From NCBI GenBank assembly GCA_964572045.1, contig CAZNEI010000001.1:62001-126000 (forward strand): 64,000 bases of DNA, read 5' to 3'. Each line of letters opens with the position of its first letter. Position 1 is the first letter of the stretch. Position numbers and translations under genes: made by a program. Under the pieces are notes generated by a model. That model ran no database searches. It worked only from the letters and a program-made list of their open reading frames with translations, and was not told the origin of the DNA. Source of the DNA: CBDCKR01 sp964572045. GTDB taxonomy: Bacteria; Gemmatimonadota; Gemmatimonadetes; Longimicrobiales; Gaopeijiaceae. Below are positions 43,521 to 52,400 of the stretch, piece after piece.

Positions 43521-45827
43521 ATGTCGACGAAGAAGAGCAGCATGTGCTTGGTACTGATCGGAATGCCGCTGCTCGGGGCGTTCGGAATCGGTGGAGCCTC
43601 GGCGCTCGGGGCCCAACAGGTGATCGGGAGTGTGCTGAGCAGCGAGGACGGTAGCCCCGTCCGCGGAGCTGTGGTCCGGGCCTCCGAGGCCGACGTCTGG
43701 GCCACTACGGATGGGTCGGGGACGTTTTCGCTCACGCTCCACCCGGGAGCCCACGCCGTGGAAGCGAGCGCTTTGGGGTATCGCACGACCGCGCTCCAAG
43801 TCATGGTCGAGGGCGGTCGCTCGACGACGTTGACGTTTTCTCTCGAACGCCGCCCTCTGGCTCTCGAGGGGATCACGGTCTCCGTGCTTCGGCCCGACCT
43901 CATGCCCCGCGCCAGGTTGGAAGAGAGGCAGGTCGAGGAGGCCAACCCCAGGGACGCGGGAGAGCTGCTGAGGGCCCTGGAGGGTGTGGAGGCGGTTCGG
44001 AGAGGGCCAGTGGGACTCGATCCGGTCGTGCGCGGTCTCAGGGAGACCGAGGTAGGGACCTATCTCGACGGGGCACGCATGTTCCCGGCCGGCCCAGCCC
44101 GCATGGACTCGCCACTCACCCACCTCGATCCCAGCGCCGTGCGGTCCATCGAGGTCGTGAAGGGACCGTATGCGCTCACGTGGGGGGCTGGGAACCTTAG
44201 CGCGATACGCGTCGAAACGCAGCCGCTCCCGCAGGCGGAGACGGATGTACGGGGGAGCATCGCAGCGGGGTTCGACTCCAACCTGGGAGCGACCGAAACG
44301 ACAGCCAAGCTTTACGGCAAAGGCGCCGGGGTCTCGTATTTCGTGCACGGGGCTTTCCGGGAGGGCAACGACTACGAATCCGGGGGCGGCCAACTGGTGC
44401 CGGGTGACTTCCGGTCGTGGGAAGCTCGAGGAAAGGTCGGCTTCGATGTCGGTGACCGCGGCAGGGCGTTGCTGTCCGCCGGATACCAGGAGCAGGGGCC
44501 GATCGATTATCCGGGCCGCCTGCTCGCGGCCGACTTCTTTGAGTCGACGAACGTCCTGGCCACCTTCGATTGGTCGGGGGACGGTCGGATCAGGGGCCTT
44601 AACGTGGAGGCATATCACAACAAGGTCGACCACGGGATGGACAACACCGGAAAGCCCACCCGCATGGCCATGCCGACTCGGATGCCGCCCTTCGCGCTCG
44701 ACGTGTCCGTGGACTCCTACATGAGAGTGAGCGGTGGGAGGGTCGGCTTGGACCTGCACCTGGACGACCAATGGTCCGCAGAGATCGGAGGGGACGTCTA
44801 TCTTTCAAACCGGAATGCCGATCGCAGGATCGGAAACCTCGAGACGGGCATGACGATGTTCGAGGACATGATGTGGCCCGACGCCGACATCAACGACGCC
44901 GGCGCGTTCGGGCAACTCTCGTTCCGCCGGGGCGGCCTCCGGGTGGCGGGGACGGTCCGTGGCGACTTCGTGAAGGCTAGCGCTCCAACGGCGAGCGAGT
45001 TCTTTCTCACGCATGTGGGCTCCGACCTCGACGCCGCGGAGACCAACCTGAGCGGCGCGGTCACGATGTCGTATGACGTCGACAGCAACTGGACTATGAC
45101 CGGAGGCCTCGGGTCCGTGGTCCGCACTGCCGACGCGACCGAGCGATACTCGGACCGGATCCCCGCCTCCAAGGCACAAATGACCGCCGAGTTCGTGGGG
45201 AATCCCAACCTCGACCCGGAGCGAAGCCTCCAGGGCGATGTCTGGATCGACGGCCGGTTCGAGCGGTTCTCGGTTCACGTGGGCGCTTTCGGCCGCAAGA
45301 TCTACGACTACATCACGCTCCAGGCTACAGCGCTTCCGAAGCGACTTCCTCTATCGCCGAACACGGTCTACCAGTACGTGAACGGTGAGGCCACCTTCAG
45401 GGGCATCGACATGGCGTTCGCCGCAGCCCTGAGCGATGTGCTGACGTGGGATGGAAGCTTCTCCTATCTGTACGGACGCGACGACTCGGTCGGAGAGCCC
45501 GCGATCGGAGTTTCGCCTCTGCGTACCACCCTCGGGCTCAGGTACGAGGATCAGGCCGGGCGCTTCTACGTCGGGGGGACCGCCCACTTGGTCGCAGAGC
45601 AAGACCAGGTCGCAAGCTCCCGCGGCGAGATCCCGACGGCGAGTTATCAGACCGGCGACCTGCGGGCAGGTTTCGGGATGACCAACGGCGTCACGGTCCG
45701 CGGCGGGATCCTCAACATCTGGGACGAGGACTACTCGGATCACCTGAATGCGAAGAACCCCTTCACAGGGATTCCCGTGGCCGAGCCGGGCCGAGTGCTC
45801 TTCGTCGATGTCGCCTGGAGCTTCTGA
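43521..45827 (+). CDS. TonB-dependent receptor, probably copper-type (OprC-like)
   Basis: The 768-residue receptor has a signal peptide, then a CarboxypepD_reg-like domain (about residues 33-110), a plug and a 22-strand-type barrel with a C-terminal FVDVAWSF. The plug has YLDGARMFPAGPARMDSP and VVKGPYALTWGAGN. Near residue 370-390 is the stretch YHNKVDHGMDN followed by TRMAMPTRMPPF. This Met-rich VDHxMDN pattern resembles the copper receptors OprC/NosA. Copper specificity is therefore likely but not proven. The small Cys/His-rich gene upstream supports a metal role. The start is the ATG at 43521. Confidence 0.82.
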   Translation: MSTKKSSMCLVLIGMPLLGAFGIGGASALGAQQVIGSVLSSEDGSPVRGAVVRASEADVWATTDGSGTFSLTLHPGAHAVEASALGYRTTALQVMVEGGRSTTLTFSLERRPLALEGITVSVLRPDLMPRARLEERQVEEANPRDAGELLRALEGVEAVRRGPVGLDPVVRGLRETEVGTYLDGARMFPAGPARMDSPLTHLDPSAVRSIEVVKGPYALTWGAGNLSAIRVETQPLPQAETDVRGSIAAGFDSNLGATETTAKLYGKGAGVSYFVHGAFREGNDYESGGGQLVPGDFRSWEARGKVGFDVGDRGRALLSAGYQEQGPIDYPGRLLAADFFESTNVLATFDWSGDGRIRGLNVEAYHNKVDHGMDNTGKPTRMAMPTRMPPFALDVSVDSYMRVSGGRVGLDLHLDDQWSAEIGGDVYLSNRNADRRIGNLETGMTMFEDMMWPDADINDAGAFGQLSFRRGGLRVAGTVRGDFVKASAPTASEFFLTHVGSDLDAAETNLSGAVTMSYDVDSNWTMTGGLGSVVRTADATERYSDRIPASKAQMTAEFVGNPNLDPERSLQGDVWIDGRFERFSVHVGAFGRKIYDYITLQATALPKRLPLSPNTVYQYVNGEATFRGIDMAFAAALSDVLTWDGSFSYLYGRDDSVGEPAIGVSPLRTTLGLRYEDQAGRFYVGGTAHLVAEQDQVASSRGEIPTASYQTGDLRAGFGMTNGVTVRGGILNIWDEDYSDHLNAKNPFTGIPVAEPGRVLFVDVAWSF

Positions 45828-46202
45828 GAGATCCGGCCAGCGCAGTGGCTCGCTGCAAGCGAAGGGGGCCGGGTGGCCGGACTCCCCTCCGGCCGCCGGC
45901 CCTTCAAGCGGCTGAGAGGGCCTTGGACGGGTGCCACGCCCTGTCTCGCGGATTCGGTTCTGTCCGCAAATGGGGGGGACTCCGGTTCCGGGCGAATTCG
46001 GTCCGAACGGTCCACAGGCGGATGGGACGCGGCCCTTCGATACCTCAAGACGCCCCGGAGGCCTTCCTAGTCAGAAACTCTCCCCTTTGGTATCCTTCTT
46101 ACTCCTTGTGCTCGCCAGCTCTGGTGCGATCCCGACGTCGAGGCGCTGCACTGCGCGTATGTTCAACCCCTGTCCCTTGATGGCTGCCGAGAAACGAATC
46201 GA
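45828..46202. other. Intergenic region before the fatty-acid-synthase-like operon
   Basis: About 375 bases separate the TonB receptor from the eight-gene operon on the same strand. Apart from the hairpin at 45861-45905 I see no repeat or small gene. The promoter of the operon should be here. Confidence 0.4.
45861..45905 (+). terminator. Long GC-rich hairpin after the TonB receptor
   Basis: An inner perfect stem GGCCGGA/TCCGGCC (45875-45881, 45888-45894) is extended by an outer stem GAAGGG(GG)CCGG/CCGGCCCTTC. It lies 34 bases after the receptor stop. There is no clear T run, so it may be a Rho-assisted or RNA-stabilising hairpin. Confidence 0.4.
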
Positions 46203-47159
46203 GTGAGGACACCCGCCCAGCCCTTCGGTGTCGACGAGTGGGCCCTGATCCTCGGTGGCTCGAGTGGATTTGGACTCGCCACCGCACAGAAGCTGGCCGA
46301 GCACGGGCTCAACCTTTGCGTGGTCCACCGAGACCGTCGTGGGGCCATGAGCCGCATTGCCTCCGAGTTCGACGCAATCCGGGCAAGGGGTGTGTCGCTG
46401 CTGACGTTCAACAAGAACGCCCTTGAGGCCGAGGTGCGGGAGGAGATCCTCGACGGCTTGAGCGAGACGATCAGACCCTCGGGTCGGATCCGGGTCCTCC
46501 TTCACTCCATCGCCTTCGGCAACCTCAAGCTGATCGGTCCGCCGGCTCCGGCCTCCGCCGTGGCCCGACAACGGCTTGCTGAAGCCCTCGACATTGAGGT
46601 GTCGACCCTGCGGGAAGCCGCCGACCGCCTTTTCCGCGAGGGCGTCGACGGCATGCGCGGCCTCGCCTCGCCCCCGGAGTACGCCGCCGACTCAGTCCTC
46701 GACGAGGAGGACATGGCGCGAACCATCCACGCGATGGGCACGAGCCTGCTGGGGTGGACGCAGGAGCTCTTGGGACGGGGCTTGTTTGCTCCCGACGCTC
46801 GGGTTCTCGGCCTCACGAGCGAGGGCAACGAGGTCGCTTGGAGGGGCTACGCGGCGGTCGCGGCCGCCAAGGTGGCCTTGGAGTCGGTCTCACGCTCGAT
46901 TGCGGTGGAGATGGCGTCCTTCGGGATCCGGTCGAACGTGGTGCAGGCCGGGGTTACCGATACGCCGGCACTGCGGATGATACCGGGTAGCGCCCACCTG
47001 AAGGCGCAGGCGCGGACCCGGAATCCCTTCAGACGTCTGACCTCCCCCCAGGACGTGGCGAACGTCGTTTACCTCCTTTCACTCCCCGAGGCCGCCTGGA
47101 TCAACGGAGAGATAATCCGGGTCGACGGGGGGGAGCGCATCGCGGGAGCATCTCCATGA
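46203..47159 (+). CDS. Enoyl-ACP reductase-like SDR (FabI/FabL type)
   Basis: This 318-residue short-chain dehydrogenase has the nucleotide fingerprint GGSSGFGLA (about residues 18-26) and the Y-x6-K pair Tyr216/Lys223 (GYAAVAAAK). That spacing is the enoyl-ACP-reductase signature, not the Y-x3-K of ketoreductases. The downstream VALESVSRSIAVEMA agrees. It is longer than FabI, with an insertion around residues 110-170. It would carry out the final reduction of each chain-elongation cycle. The GTG at 46203 opens the operon, and the next gene overlaps its stop (ATGA). Confidence 0.88.
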   Translation: MRTPAQPFGVDEWALILGGSSGFGLATAQKLAEHGLNLCVVHRDRRGAMSRIASEFDAIRARGVSLLTFNKNALEAEVREEILDGLSETIRPSGRIRVLLHSIAFGNLKLIGPPAPASAVARQRLAEALDIEVSTLREAADRLFREGVDGMRGLASPPEYAADSVLDEEDMARTIHAMGTSLLGWTQELLGRGLFAPDARVLGLTSEGNEVAWRGYAAVAAAKVALESVSRSIAVEMASFGIRSNVVQAGVTDTPALRMIPGSAHLKAQARTRNPFRRLTSPQDVANVVYLLSLPEAAWINGEIIRVDGGERIAGASP

Positions 47160-48151
47160 GCCTGTATCTTCACGGACTGGGCCACTTTCATCCCAAGAGT
47201 GAGATCACCAACCAGTTTCTCGTCGAACTCGACATCGGGACGAACGACGAGTGGATCCTGGAACGGGTGGGGATTCGCAGCCGTCGCACCGTCCTTTCTC
47301 TGGACTACATCCGCGAGACCCGGAACCTCGATCCCTGCGGCGCTGTCGAGGCCGCCATGTTCACGCATGCCGATACGGGGATCCGGGCCGCATCGATGGC
47401 TCTGGAGCGGGCTGGGATCTTGAGGGACGAAATCGGGATGGTCATCGCCGGATCGAGCAAGCCCGAGTGGTCCTCCCCAGCCGACGCGTGTATGATCGCC
47501 CAAGCGATGGAGCTTGAGGTGCCGGCCTTTGATGTAAACTCGGCGTGCACGAGCATGTGGGTCGCGCTCTACGCCCTGTCGATGATGCGCCCCGAGGCTC
47601 TGCCCGAGTACGTGATGATCGTTACTCCCGAGAGCCTCACGACCGCCGTAGACTACTCGGACCGATCAGCCTCGGTGCTCTGGGGTGACTGCACCACGGC
47701 CGCGATCGTCTCGACCAAGGTTCCGTCCCGCATCGAGATCGTGCGGAATACTCTCGAGTCGAGCCCCTCCGGCAGCGACAAGGTGGTCGTGCCGCTCTTC
47801 GGGCACTTCGACCAGGAGGGGCGCACCGTGCAGATGTTCGCCATCAAGAAGACAGTTCGCTCTTTGAAGAGAATCCAGAACGAGTTTCCGCCCAACGGCC
47901 GCTCGCTGCACTTCATCGGGCACCAGGCGAACCTTCGGATGCTGGAGACCGTGTGCGAGCGCTGCAACATCGAGCCCCATCTCCATCACTCCAACGTGGT
48001 CGACTTCGGCAACACGGGGGCTGCGGGAGCCGCGTCGGTGGCGTCGATGAACTGGGACCGCTGGACCGATTCCGACGATGTCGCGATCGTCGGCGTCGGC
48101 TCGGGCCTGTCGTGGTCTAGCTACGTGTTTCGTTTCGGGGAAGTCCCTTGA
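47156..48151 (+). CDS. 3-oxoacyl-ACP synthase III (FabH-like)
   Basis: The 331-residue thiolase-fold enzyme has the FabH triad Cys131 (NSACTS), His256 (IGHQAN) and Asn286 (GNTGAA). It should start chains by condensing an acyl-CoA (or similar primer) with malonyl-ACP. The N-terminal part has HPKSEITNQ and an insert around residues 50-70 not seen in FabH of primary metabolism, so the primer may be unusual. Coupling is tight on both sides (ATGA upstream, TTGA downstream). Confidence 0.9.
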   Translation: MSLYLHGLGHFHPKSEITNQFLVELDIGTNDEWILERVGIRSRRTVLSLDYIRETRNLDPCGAVEAAMFTHADTGIRAASMALERAGILRDEIGMVIAGSSKPEWSSPADACMIAQAMELEVPAFDVNSACTSMWVALYALSMMRPEALPEYVMIVTPESLTTAVDYSDRSASVLWGDCTTAAIVSTKVPSRIEIVRNTLESSPSGSDKVVVPLFGHFDQEGRTVQMFAIKKTVRSLKRIQNEFPPNGRSLHFIGHQANLRMLETVCERCNIEPHLHHSNVVDFGNTGAAGAASVASMNWDRWTDSDDVAIVGVGSGLSWSSYVFRFGEVP

Positions 48152-48738
48152 CGTACGAAGAGTTCCGTGAGCGGTCGCACCTCTCGGCGGAGGAAGTCCT
48201 CGCGTTCGCGTACGGGCGTCTGCTCGAGGATCGTCCTCCGGAGTTCAAGGCCCGCTTGCCCTTGCCGCCCATGTTGATGGTCGACCGCATCGGGCACCTC
48301 TCGCGCAATGGCCCCCGCGGGCGGATCGTGGCCGAGCGCGATGTCCGCCTTGACGACTGGTTCTTCCACTGCCATTTCCTGGGGGATCCGGTGCAGCCGG
48401 GCTGCCTCGGTCTTGACGGCGTCTGGCAGCTCATCGGCTTCTACTGCGCGTGGAACGGCGCCCTCGGCACCGGTCGCGCCCTGGGTTGCGCGGAAGTGGA
48501 GTTCTCCGGTCAGATCAGGCCCCACGACAAGGTCGTTCGCTACGAGATCGATATCGTCCGTTACCAGGACCTCCCTCAATCCGGTTCGGCCGTGGCGATC
48601 GGAGACGCGACCGTGCTCGTCGACGGCGAGCCGATCTACGAGATCCGCCGCGCGAAGGTCGGCGTGTTCCGAGAGATCGACTACGCCGACTACCCATTTC
48701 CCTCTCGGCGCTCGCGCGGCGGAAAGATGGCCGAATGA
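48148..48738 (+). CDS. FabA-like 3-hydroxyacyl-ACP dehydratase
   Basis: The 196-residue hot-dog protein has His76 and Asp90 in HFLGDPVQPGCLGLDGVWQL, spaced like His70 and Asp84 of E. coli FabA. FabA both dehydrates 3-hydroxyacyl-ACP and isomerises trans-2 to cis-3 decenoyl-ACP. Here the Asp (not Glu) marks the FabA subtype, so unsaturated or skipped double bonds are possible. The TTG at 48148 overlaps the KAS III stop. A separate FabZ-like enzyme follows, so two dehydratases serve this line. Confidence 0.9.
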   Translation: MTYEEFRERSHLSAEEVLAFAYGRLLEDRPPEFKARLPLPPMLMVDRIGHLSRNGPRGRIVAERDVRLDDWFFHCHFLGDPVQPGCLGLDGVWQLIGFYCAWNGALGTGRALGCAEVEFSGQIRPHDKVVRYEIDIVRYQDLPQSGSAVAIGDATVLVDGEPIYEIRRAKVGVFREIDYADYPFPSRRSRGGKMAE

Positions 48739-49214
48739 GCAGCGCACCCGGCTCCGAGGGTACGGTGCTTACGGCGGCCCAAGTGTTGCAGCTCCTTCCC
48801 CAGCAGGAGCCATTTCGGTTCGTCGACGAAATCCTTGAGGTTTCAGCGGACCATATCGTGGCCGCGTACACGTTCCGGCACGATGCCGACTTCTATCGGG
48901 GTCACTTCCCGCACGAACCGGTGACTCCGGGAGTTCTGCTTCTCGAGTCCTTTGCGCAGGTCGGAGTCGTGGCGCTGGGCATCTACGTCATCGCGCTCGA
49001 GTCCGGTGTCGACGAGGTGGAACGGCGTATCGCCTTGTTCGCCGACGCGAACGTCGACTTCACGGGCGTGGTGAGGCCGGGAGACCGGGTGACGACGACG
49101 GCCCGCAAGGTCTTCTTTCGGCGCAACAAGATCCGCTCCGACGCTACGATGACGCTCGACGACGGCACTGTCGTGCTGTCCGGCACGATCTCCGGAGTTG
49201 GGGTGGAGCGATGA
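48735..49214 (+). CDS. FabZ-like 3-hydroxyacyl-ACP dehydratase
   Basis: The 159-residue hot-dog protein has His57 and Glu71 (GHFPHEPVTPGVLLLES), the FabZ spacing and residues. It should remove water from 3-hydroxyacyl-ACP without isomerisation. Its ATG overlaps the FabA-like stop, and its own stop overlaps the next start. The FabA and FabZ pair may make alternating or position-specific double bonds; this is inferred. Confidence 0.9.
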   Translation: MSSAPGSEGTVLTAAQVLQLLPQQEPFRFVDEILEVSADHIVAAYTFRHDADFYRGHFPHEPVTPGVLLLESFAQVGVVALGIYVIALESGVDEVERRIALFADANVDFTGVVRPGDRVTTTARKVFFRRNKIRSDATMTLDDGTVVLSGTISGVGVER

Positions 49215-50488
49215 GCGGCCGCGTCGTGGTCACCGGCCTCGGTGTAGTCGCTCCCAACGGAAATGGCATCGAGGAATACGCGAGAGCCCTGCGCGACGGA
49301 GCCTCCGGGATCAGGCACTGCCAGAAGCTGAAGGAGCTGAAGTTCGCGTGCACGGTGGGCGGGATCCCGGAAGGCATCGACGAGATCGCGGCCGACTACT
49401 TCGAGGAGGACGAGCTTCTCGCGATGAACAGTGGCCACCGGTACGGATGCATCGCAGCTGTGGATGCGTGGACGGACGCGGGCTTCGAGCGGCCGAGCCG
49501 GGACGACGACCGAGTCTACTGGGAGGCCGGAGCGATCGTGGGCACGGGGATCGGCGGGATGGATACGACAGGCGAAAAGGTCGTGCCGTTCGTCGACGCG
49601 GGCCGGGTTCGGCGTCTGGGCAGCACGATGGTCGAACAGATCATGGCGAGCGGCGTGTCGGCACGTGTGGCGGGGCTTCTGTCACTCGGCAACCAGGTCA
49701 CCTCCAACTCCAGCGCCTGCAGCACCGGGCTCGAGGCGGTCATCGAGGGGTACCACCGCATCGCGGCCGGCCGAGCCGAGCGCATGCTCTGTGGCGGGAC
49801 CGAGGGATCGAGCCACTACATATGGGCGGGCTTCGATTCTATGCGCGTTCTCTGCCGGACCCACAACGACGAGCCGGATCGAGCCTCGCGCCCCCTGAGT
49901 GCGTCGGCGGGCGGGTTCGTTCCCGCGAGCGGCGCCGGGATCCTGCACCTCGAGAGCTTGGAGAGCGCGAATGCGCGTGGGGCGCGCATCTATGCCGAAG
50001 TGCTGGCAGGGGCGATAAATTGTGGAGGGCACCGAAGCGGGGGCAGCATGACCGCGCCCAACGCGGAGGGGGTGCAGCGCTGCATCCGAAAGGCGATCGA
50101 AGACGCCGGGATCGATCCGGAAGAGATCGATGCGATCAACGGTCACCTTACGGCGACGAGGGCCGATCCCAGCGAGGTGGCGTCCTGGGCGCATGCGCTT
50201 GAGCGGACGCCGGAGACGTTTCCCGCGATGTCGTCGACGAAGTCGATGATCGGACACGGGCTCGGTGCCGCGGGGGGGCTGGAGGCCGTGGCTTGCATCC
50301 TGATGCTGGAGCGGGAGTTCGTCCATCCCTCCACGAATTGCGAGGACCTGCACCCGGAGATCGAGGCGTATGCGGACTCGATCCCGCACGTAGTGCGAGA
50401 AATGCCGGACCTGGATACGATGATTAAGGCGAGCTTCGGGTTCGGGGACGTGAATTCTTGTGCCATATTCCGCAAGCGGATCGATTAG
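49211..50488 (+). CDS. 3-oxoacyl-ACP synthase I/II (FabB/F-like, atypical His motif)
   Basis: The 425-residue elongating synthase has catalytic Cys170 (NSSACSTGL), His312, Lys344 (SSTKSMIGH) and His349. The first His lies in NGHLTATRADP instead of the common NAHGTxT, and the end reads SFGFGDVNSC. This marks a separate branch of the family. It probably elongates on the dedicated ACP encoded next. Whether it takes long, branched or unsaturated chains is unknown. It overlaps the preceding gene by four bases. Confidence 0.9.
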   Translation: MSGRVVVTGLGVVAPNGNGIEEYARALRDGASGIRHCQKLKELKFACTVGGIPEGIDEIAADYFEEDELLAMNSGHRYGCIAAVDAWTDAGFERPSRDDDRVYWEAGAIVGTGIGGMDTTGEKVVPFVDAGRVRRLGSTMVEQIMASGVSARVAGLLSLGNQVTSNSSACSTGLEAVIEGYHRIAAGRAERMLCGGTEGSSHYIWAGFDSMRVLCRTHNDEPDRASRPLSASAGGFVPASGAGILHLESLESANARGARIYAEVLAGAINCGGHRSGGSMTAPNAEGVQRCIRKAIEDAGIDPEEIDAINGHLTATRADPSEVASWAHALERTPETFPAMSSTKSMIGHGLGAAGGLEAVACILMLEREFVHPSTNCEDLHPEIEAYADSIPHVVREMPDLDTMIKASFGFGDVNSCAIFRKRID

Positions 50489-50513
50489 GCGAGGCCGGAA
50501 ACGGAAAGGGCTT

Positions 50514-50762
50514 ATGACAAGGGAAGAGATTTTCGAGAAGGTCATGGAGATTGTGAAGCCGTACGTGAAGAATCAGGAGGCTCTCGACGGGGTGGATGAC
50601 GACACCAACATCCTCCAGGATCTGAAGGTCAACTCCGCGCGGCTCGTCGACATCATCCTGAACTTCGAGGACGCGTTCGATATCGAGGTGGAAGACGAGG
50701 ACGCCGACTCCGTGAACACGGTCGGCGACGCCGTCGGGCTGATCCAAGACAAGATCTCCTAG
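50514..50762 (+). CDS. Acyl carrier protein (dedicated)
   Basis: This 82-residue acidic four-helix protein has the phosphopantetheine Ser41 in DLKVNSARLVDIILNFED. The common DSL triad is replaced by NSA, so this is not the usual AcpP. It carries the growing chain for the surrounding synthases and is activated by the 4'-phosphopantetheinyl transferase encoded downstream. The ATG at 50514 is chosen from the GGAAAGG before it. Confidence 0.9.
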   Translation: MTREEIFEKVMEIVKPYVKNQEALDGVDDDTNILQDLKVNSARLVDIILNFEDAFDIEVEDEDADSVNTVGDAVGLIQDKIS

Positions 50763-50773
50763 GCTCTCGAGCC

Positions 50774-51520
50774 TTGACACAGATTCCTCTCCGAACGCGG
50801 ATGGCGCTCGCGGCCCAGCGGGAGGCGGGCCGATGGTCGTCGGTCGTCTGGATCACCACGGCCGCGTTCTTGATGCGGTTCCTGATGCGCTATCGAGTGA
50901 AGAACGCCGGACAGCTTCGCAGACGGTTCCGCGCCCTGGTCCGCGAGAACAGGCAGCCCCTGTTGATCTGCGCCAACCACCTTACGATGGCGGACTCCGC
51001 CGTCGTCGCATGGGCCCTCGGAGGGAGCTGGTGGTACGTCTTCAACTACTCCCGAGTGCCATGGAATCTGCCCGAATACACAAATTACGCGTTCCTTTGG
51101 CCCAGCCGGCTCGTTGCCTGGCTCACCAAGTGCATCCCCGTGAGGAGGGGCGGAGCACGGCAGGAGGTGTCGGGCGTCATCAAGCGCGTTCAACATCTGC
51201 TGAGGCGCGGAGAGACGGCCCTCATCTTCCCGGAGGCGCGCAGGAGCCGCACGGGGCGAGTGCAGTTTGATTCCGTTGCGCACGGCGTCGGAAGGATTCT
51301 GAGTTCTGTCTGCGACTGCCGGGCACTCTGTGTCTATGTGCGCGGTGATCGACAGAAGACGTGGTCCACCGTGCCGGCCCGCGGAGAATCGTTCTACGTC
51401 GATTTTGAGCTCGTCAAGCCCGAGTCGGAGCACTCGGGACTACGCCGGTCCATGGACCTCGCGGAGCAGATCGTCAAGCGCCTGGCACGAATGGAGCAAA
51501 AGTACTTTGCTCGTCGGTAA
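50774..51520 (+). CDS. Lysophospholipid-type acyltransferase (PlsC-like)
   Basis: The 248-residue enzyme has the acyltransferase motif NHLTMAD (His69, Asp74) and a second motif FPEARRSR where PlsC has FPEGTRS. A hydrophobic N-terminal helix suggests membrane association. It should pass the finished acyl chain from ACP to an acceptor such as a lysophospholipid or another amphiphile. The altered second motif hints at an acceptor other than lysophosphatidate. A TTG at 50774 is the likely start, 11 bases after the ACP stop; an ATG at 50801 is possible. Confidence 0.82.
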   Translation: MTQIPLRTRMALAAQREAGRWSSVVWITTAAFLMRFLMRYRVKNAGQLRRRFRALVRENRQPLLICANHLTMADSAVVAWALGGSWWYVFNYSRVPWNLPEYTNYAFLWPSRLVAWLTKCIPVRRGGARQEVSGVIKRVQHLLRRGETALIFPEARRSRTGRVQFDSVAHGVGRILSSVCDCRALCVYVRGDRQKTWSTVPARGESFYVDFELVKPESEHSGLRRSMDLAEQIVKRLARMEQKYFARR

Positions 51521-52160
51521 CGATGTGGTCGATCTTCACGACCCCGGCAGCCGGCCCGACGCGATCCATCCCCGCTTTGATCAACGGGCCTTCACGCAGG
51601 CCGAACGCGCCTCGATCGTGGCGAGCGGTGCCGCGCACCGGATCCGCTGGTCGGTCTGGGCGGCGAAGGAGAGCGCCTTCAAGGTCGCCAGCAAGCTGGA
51701 CAGGGGCACGCGCTTCCTCCCCCGGGAGTTCGCAGTGCGCATGATCTCCGACGCGAGGGCGGAGGTGAACCATCGCGTGGGGCGCATCGGAGTGTGGTTG
51801 GATCAGGCAGAGGAATGGCTGCACGCCGTGGCCGCTCCCCTGACCCGTGTTGCGGGCGTGGACGTGCTCGGTCCTCGAGACGGGGTGGCCGACCACCGCC
51901 CACGGGGAACCCACGCACGCCTGGCCAGGGTGCGGACCGAGGATTCGGCCTCGGAGTCGGACGGCCCGAGCCTTGAGGTCAGGGAGCTGGCTCGGAAGGG
52001 GATCGGGTCCTTCCTGAGGATCTGTCCAGGGGAGATCGAGCTCGCCAGCGACGGCGGGATTCCGGTGCTCTGCCGACGGCAGCGTCGCCTTCCTGTCGAC
52101 GTTTCCCTGTCCCACCACGGCCGCTTCGTAGCCTGCGCCTGGGCGCTTCACGGGCTCTAG
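51507..52160 (+). CDS. 4'-phosphopantetheinyl transferase (Sfp-type)
   Basis: The 217-residue protein has VGNDVVDL (residues 3-10, with a metal-binding Asp), WAAKESAFKV (51-60, the W-x2-KE motif) and a C-terminal SLSHHGRFVACAWA strand. It attaches phosphopantetheine from CoA to a carrier protein, here most likely the adjacent ACP. The TTG at 51507 overlaps the acyltransferase by 14 bases and puts VGND at once after the start. It is the last gene of the operon. Confidence 0.82.
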   Translation: MLVGNDVVDLHDPGSRPDAIHPRFDQRAFTQAERASIVASGAAHRIRWSVWAAKESAFKVASKLDRGTRFLPREFAVRMISDARAEVNHRVGRIGVWLDQAEEWLHAVAAPLTRVAGVDVLGPRDGVADHRPRGTHARLARVRTEDSASESDGPSLEVRELARKGIGSFLRICPGEIELASDGGIPVLCRRQRRLPVDVSLSHHGRFVACAWALHGL

Positions 52161-52400
52161 CCCGCGTGCGGGCTTGAATCTGGAATTTAGAGGGATGCTG
52201 GCGTTCCGCGTACCGTGCGAGACCGCCACGCTTCTCCGGTCCTGAGCCGCTTCCGGCCGCGGCTCCCCGCGGAGAGAATCGCATGGGAGTGGGCGTTGAT
52301 CGGCCCCAATCGGCGGCCGGCGTCGGTCCCGGCTTTGATCGACCGACGGCGACACGCCGCGCGCGCACGAGTCGATCGCAAGCGGGCTAGGGGGAGCGAG

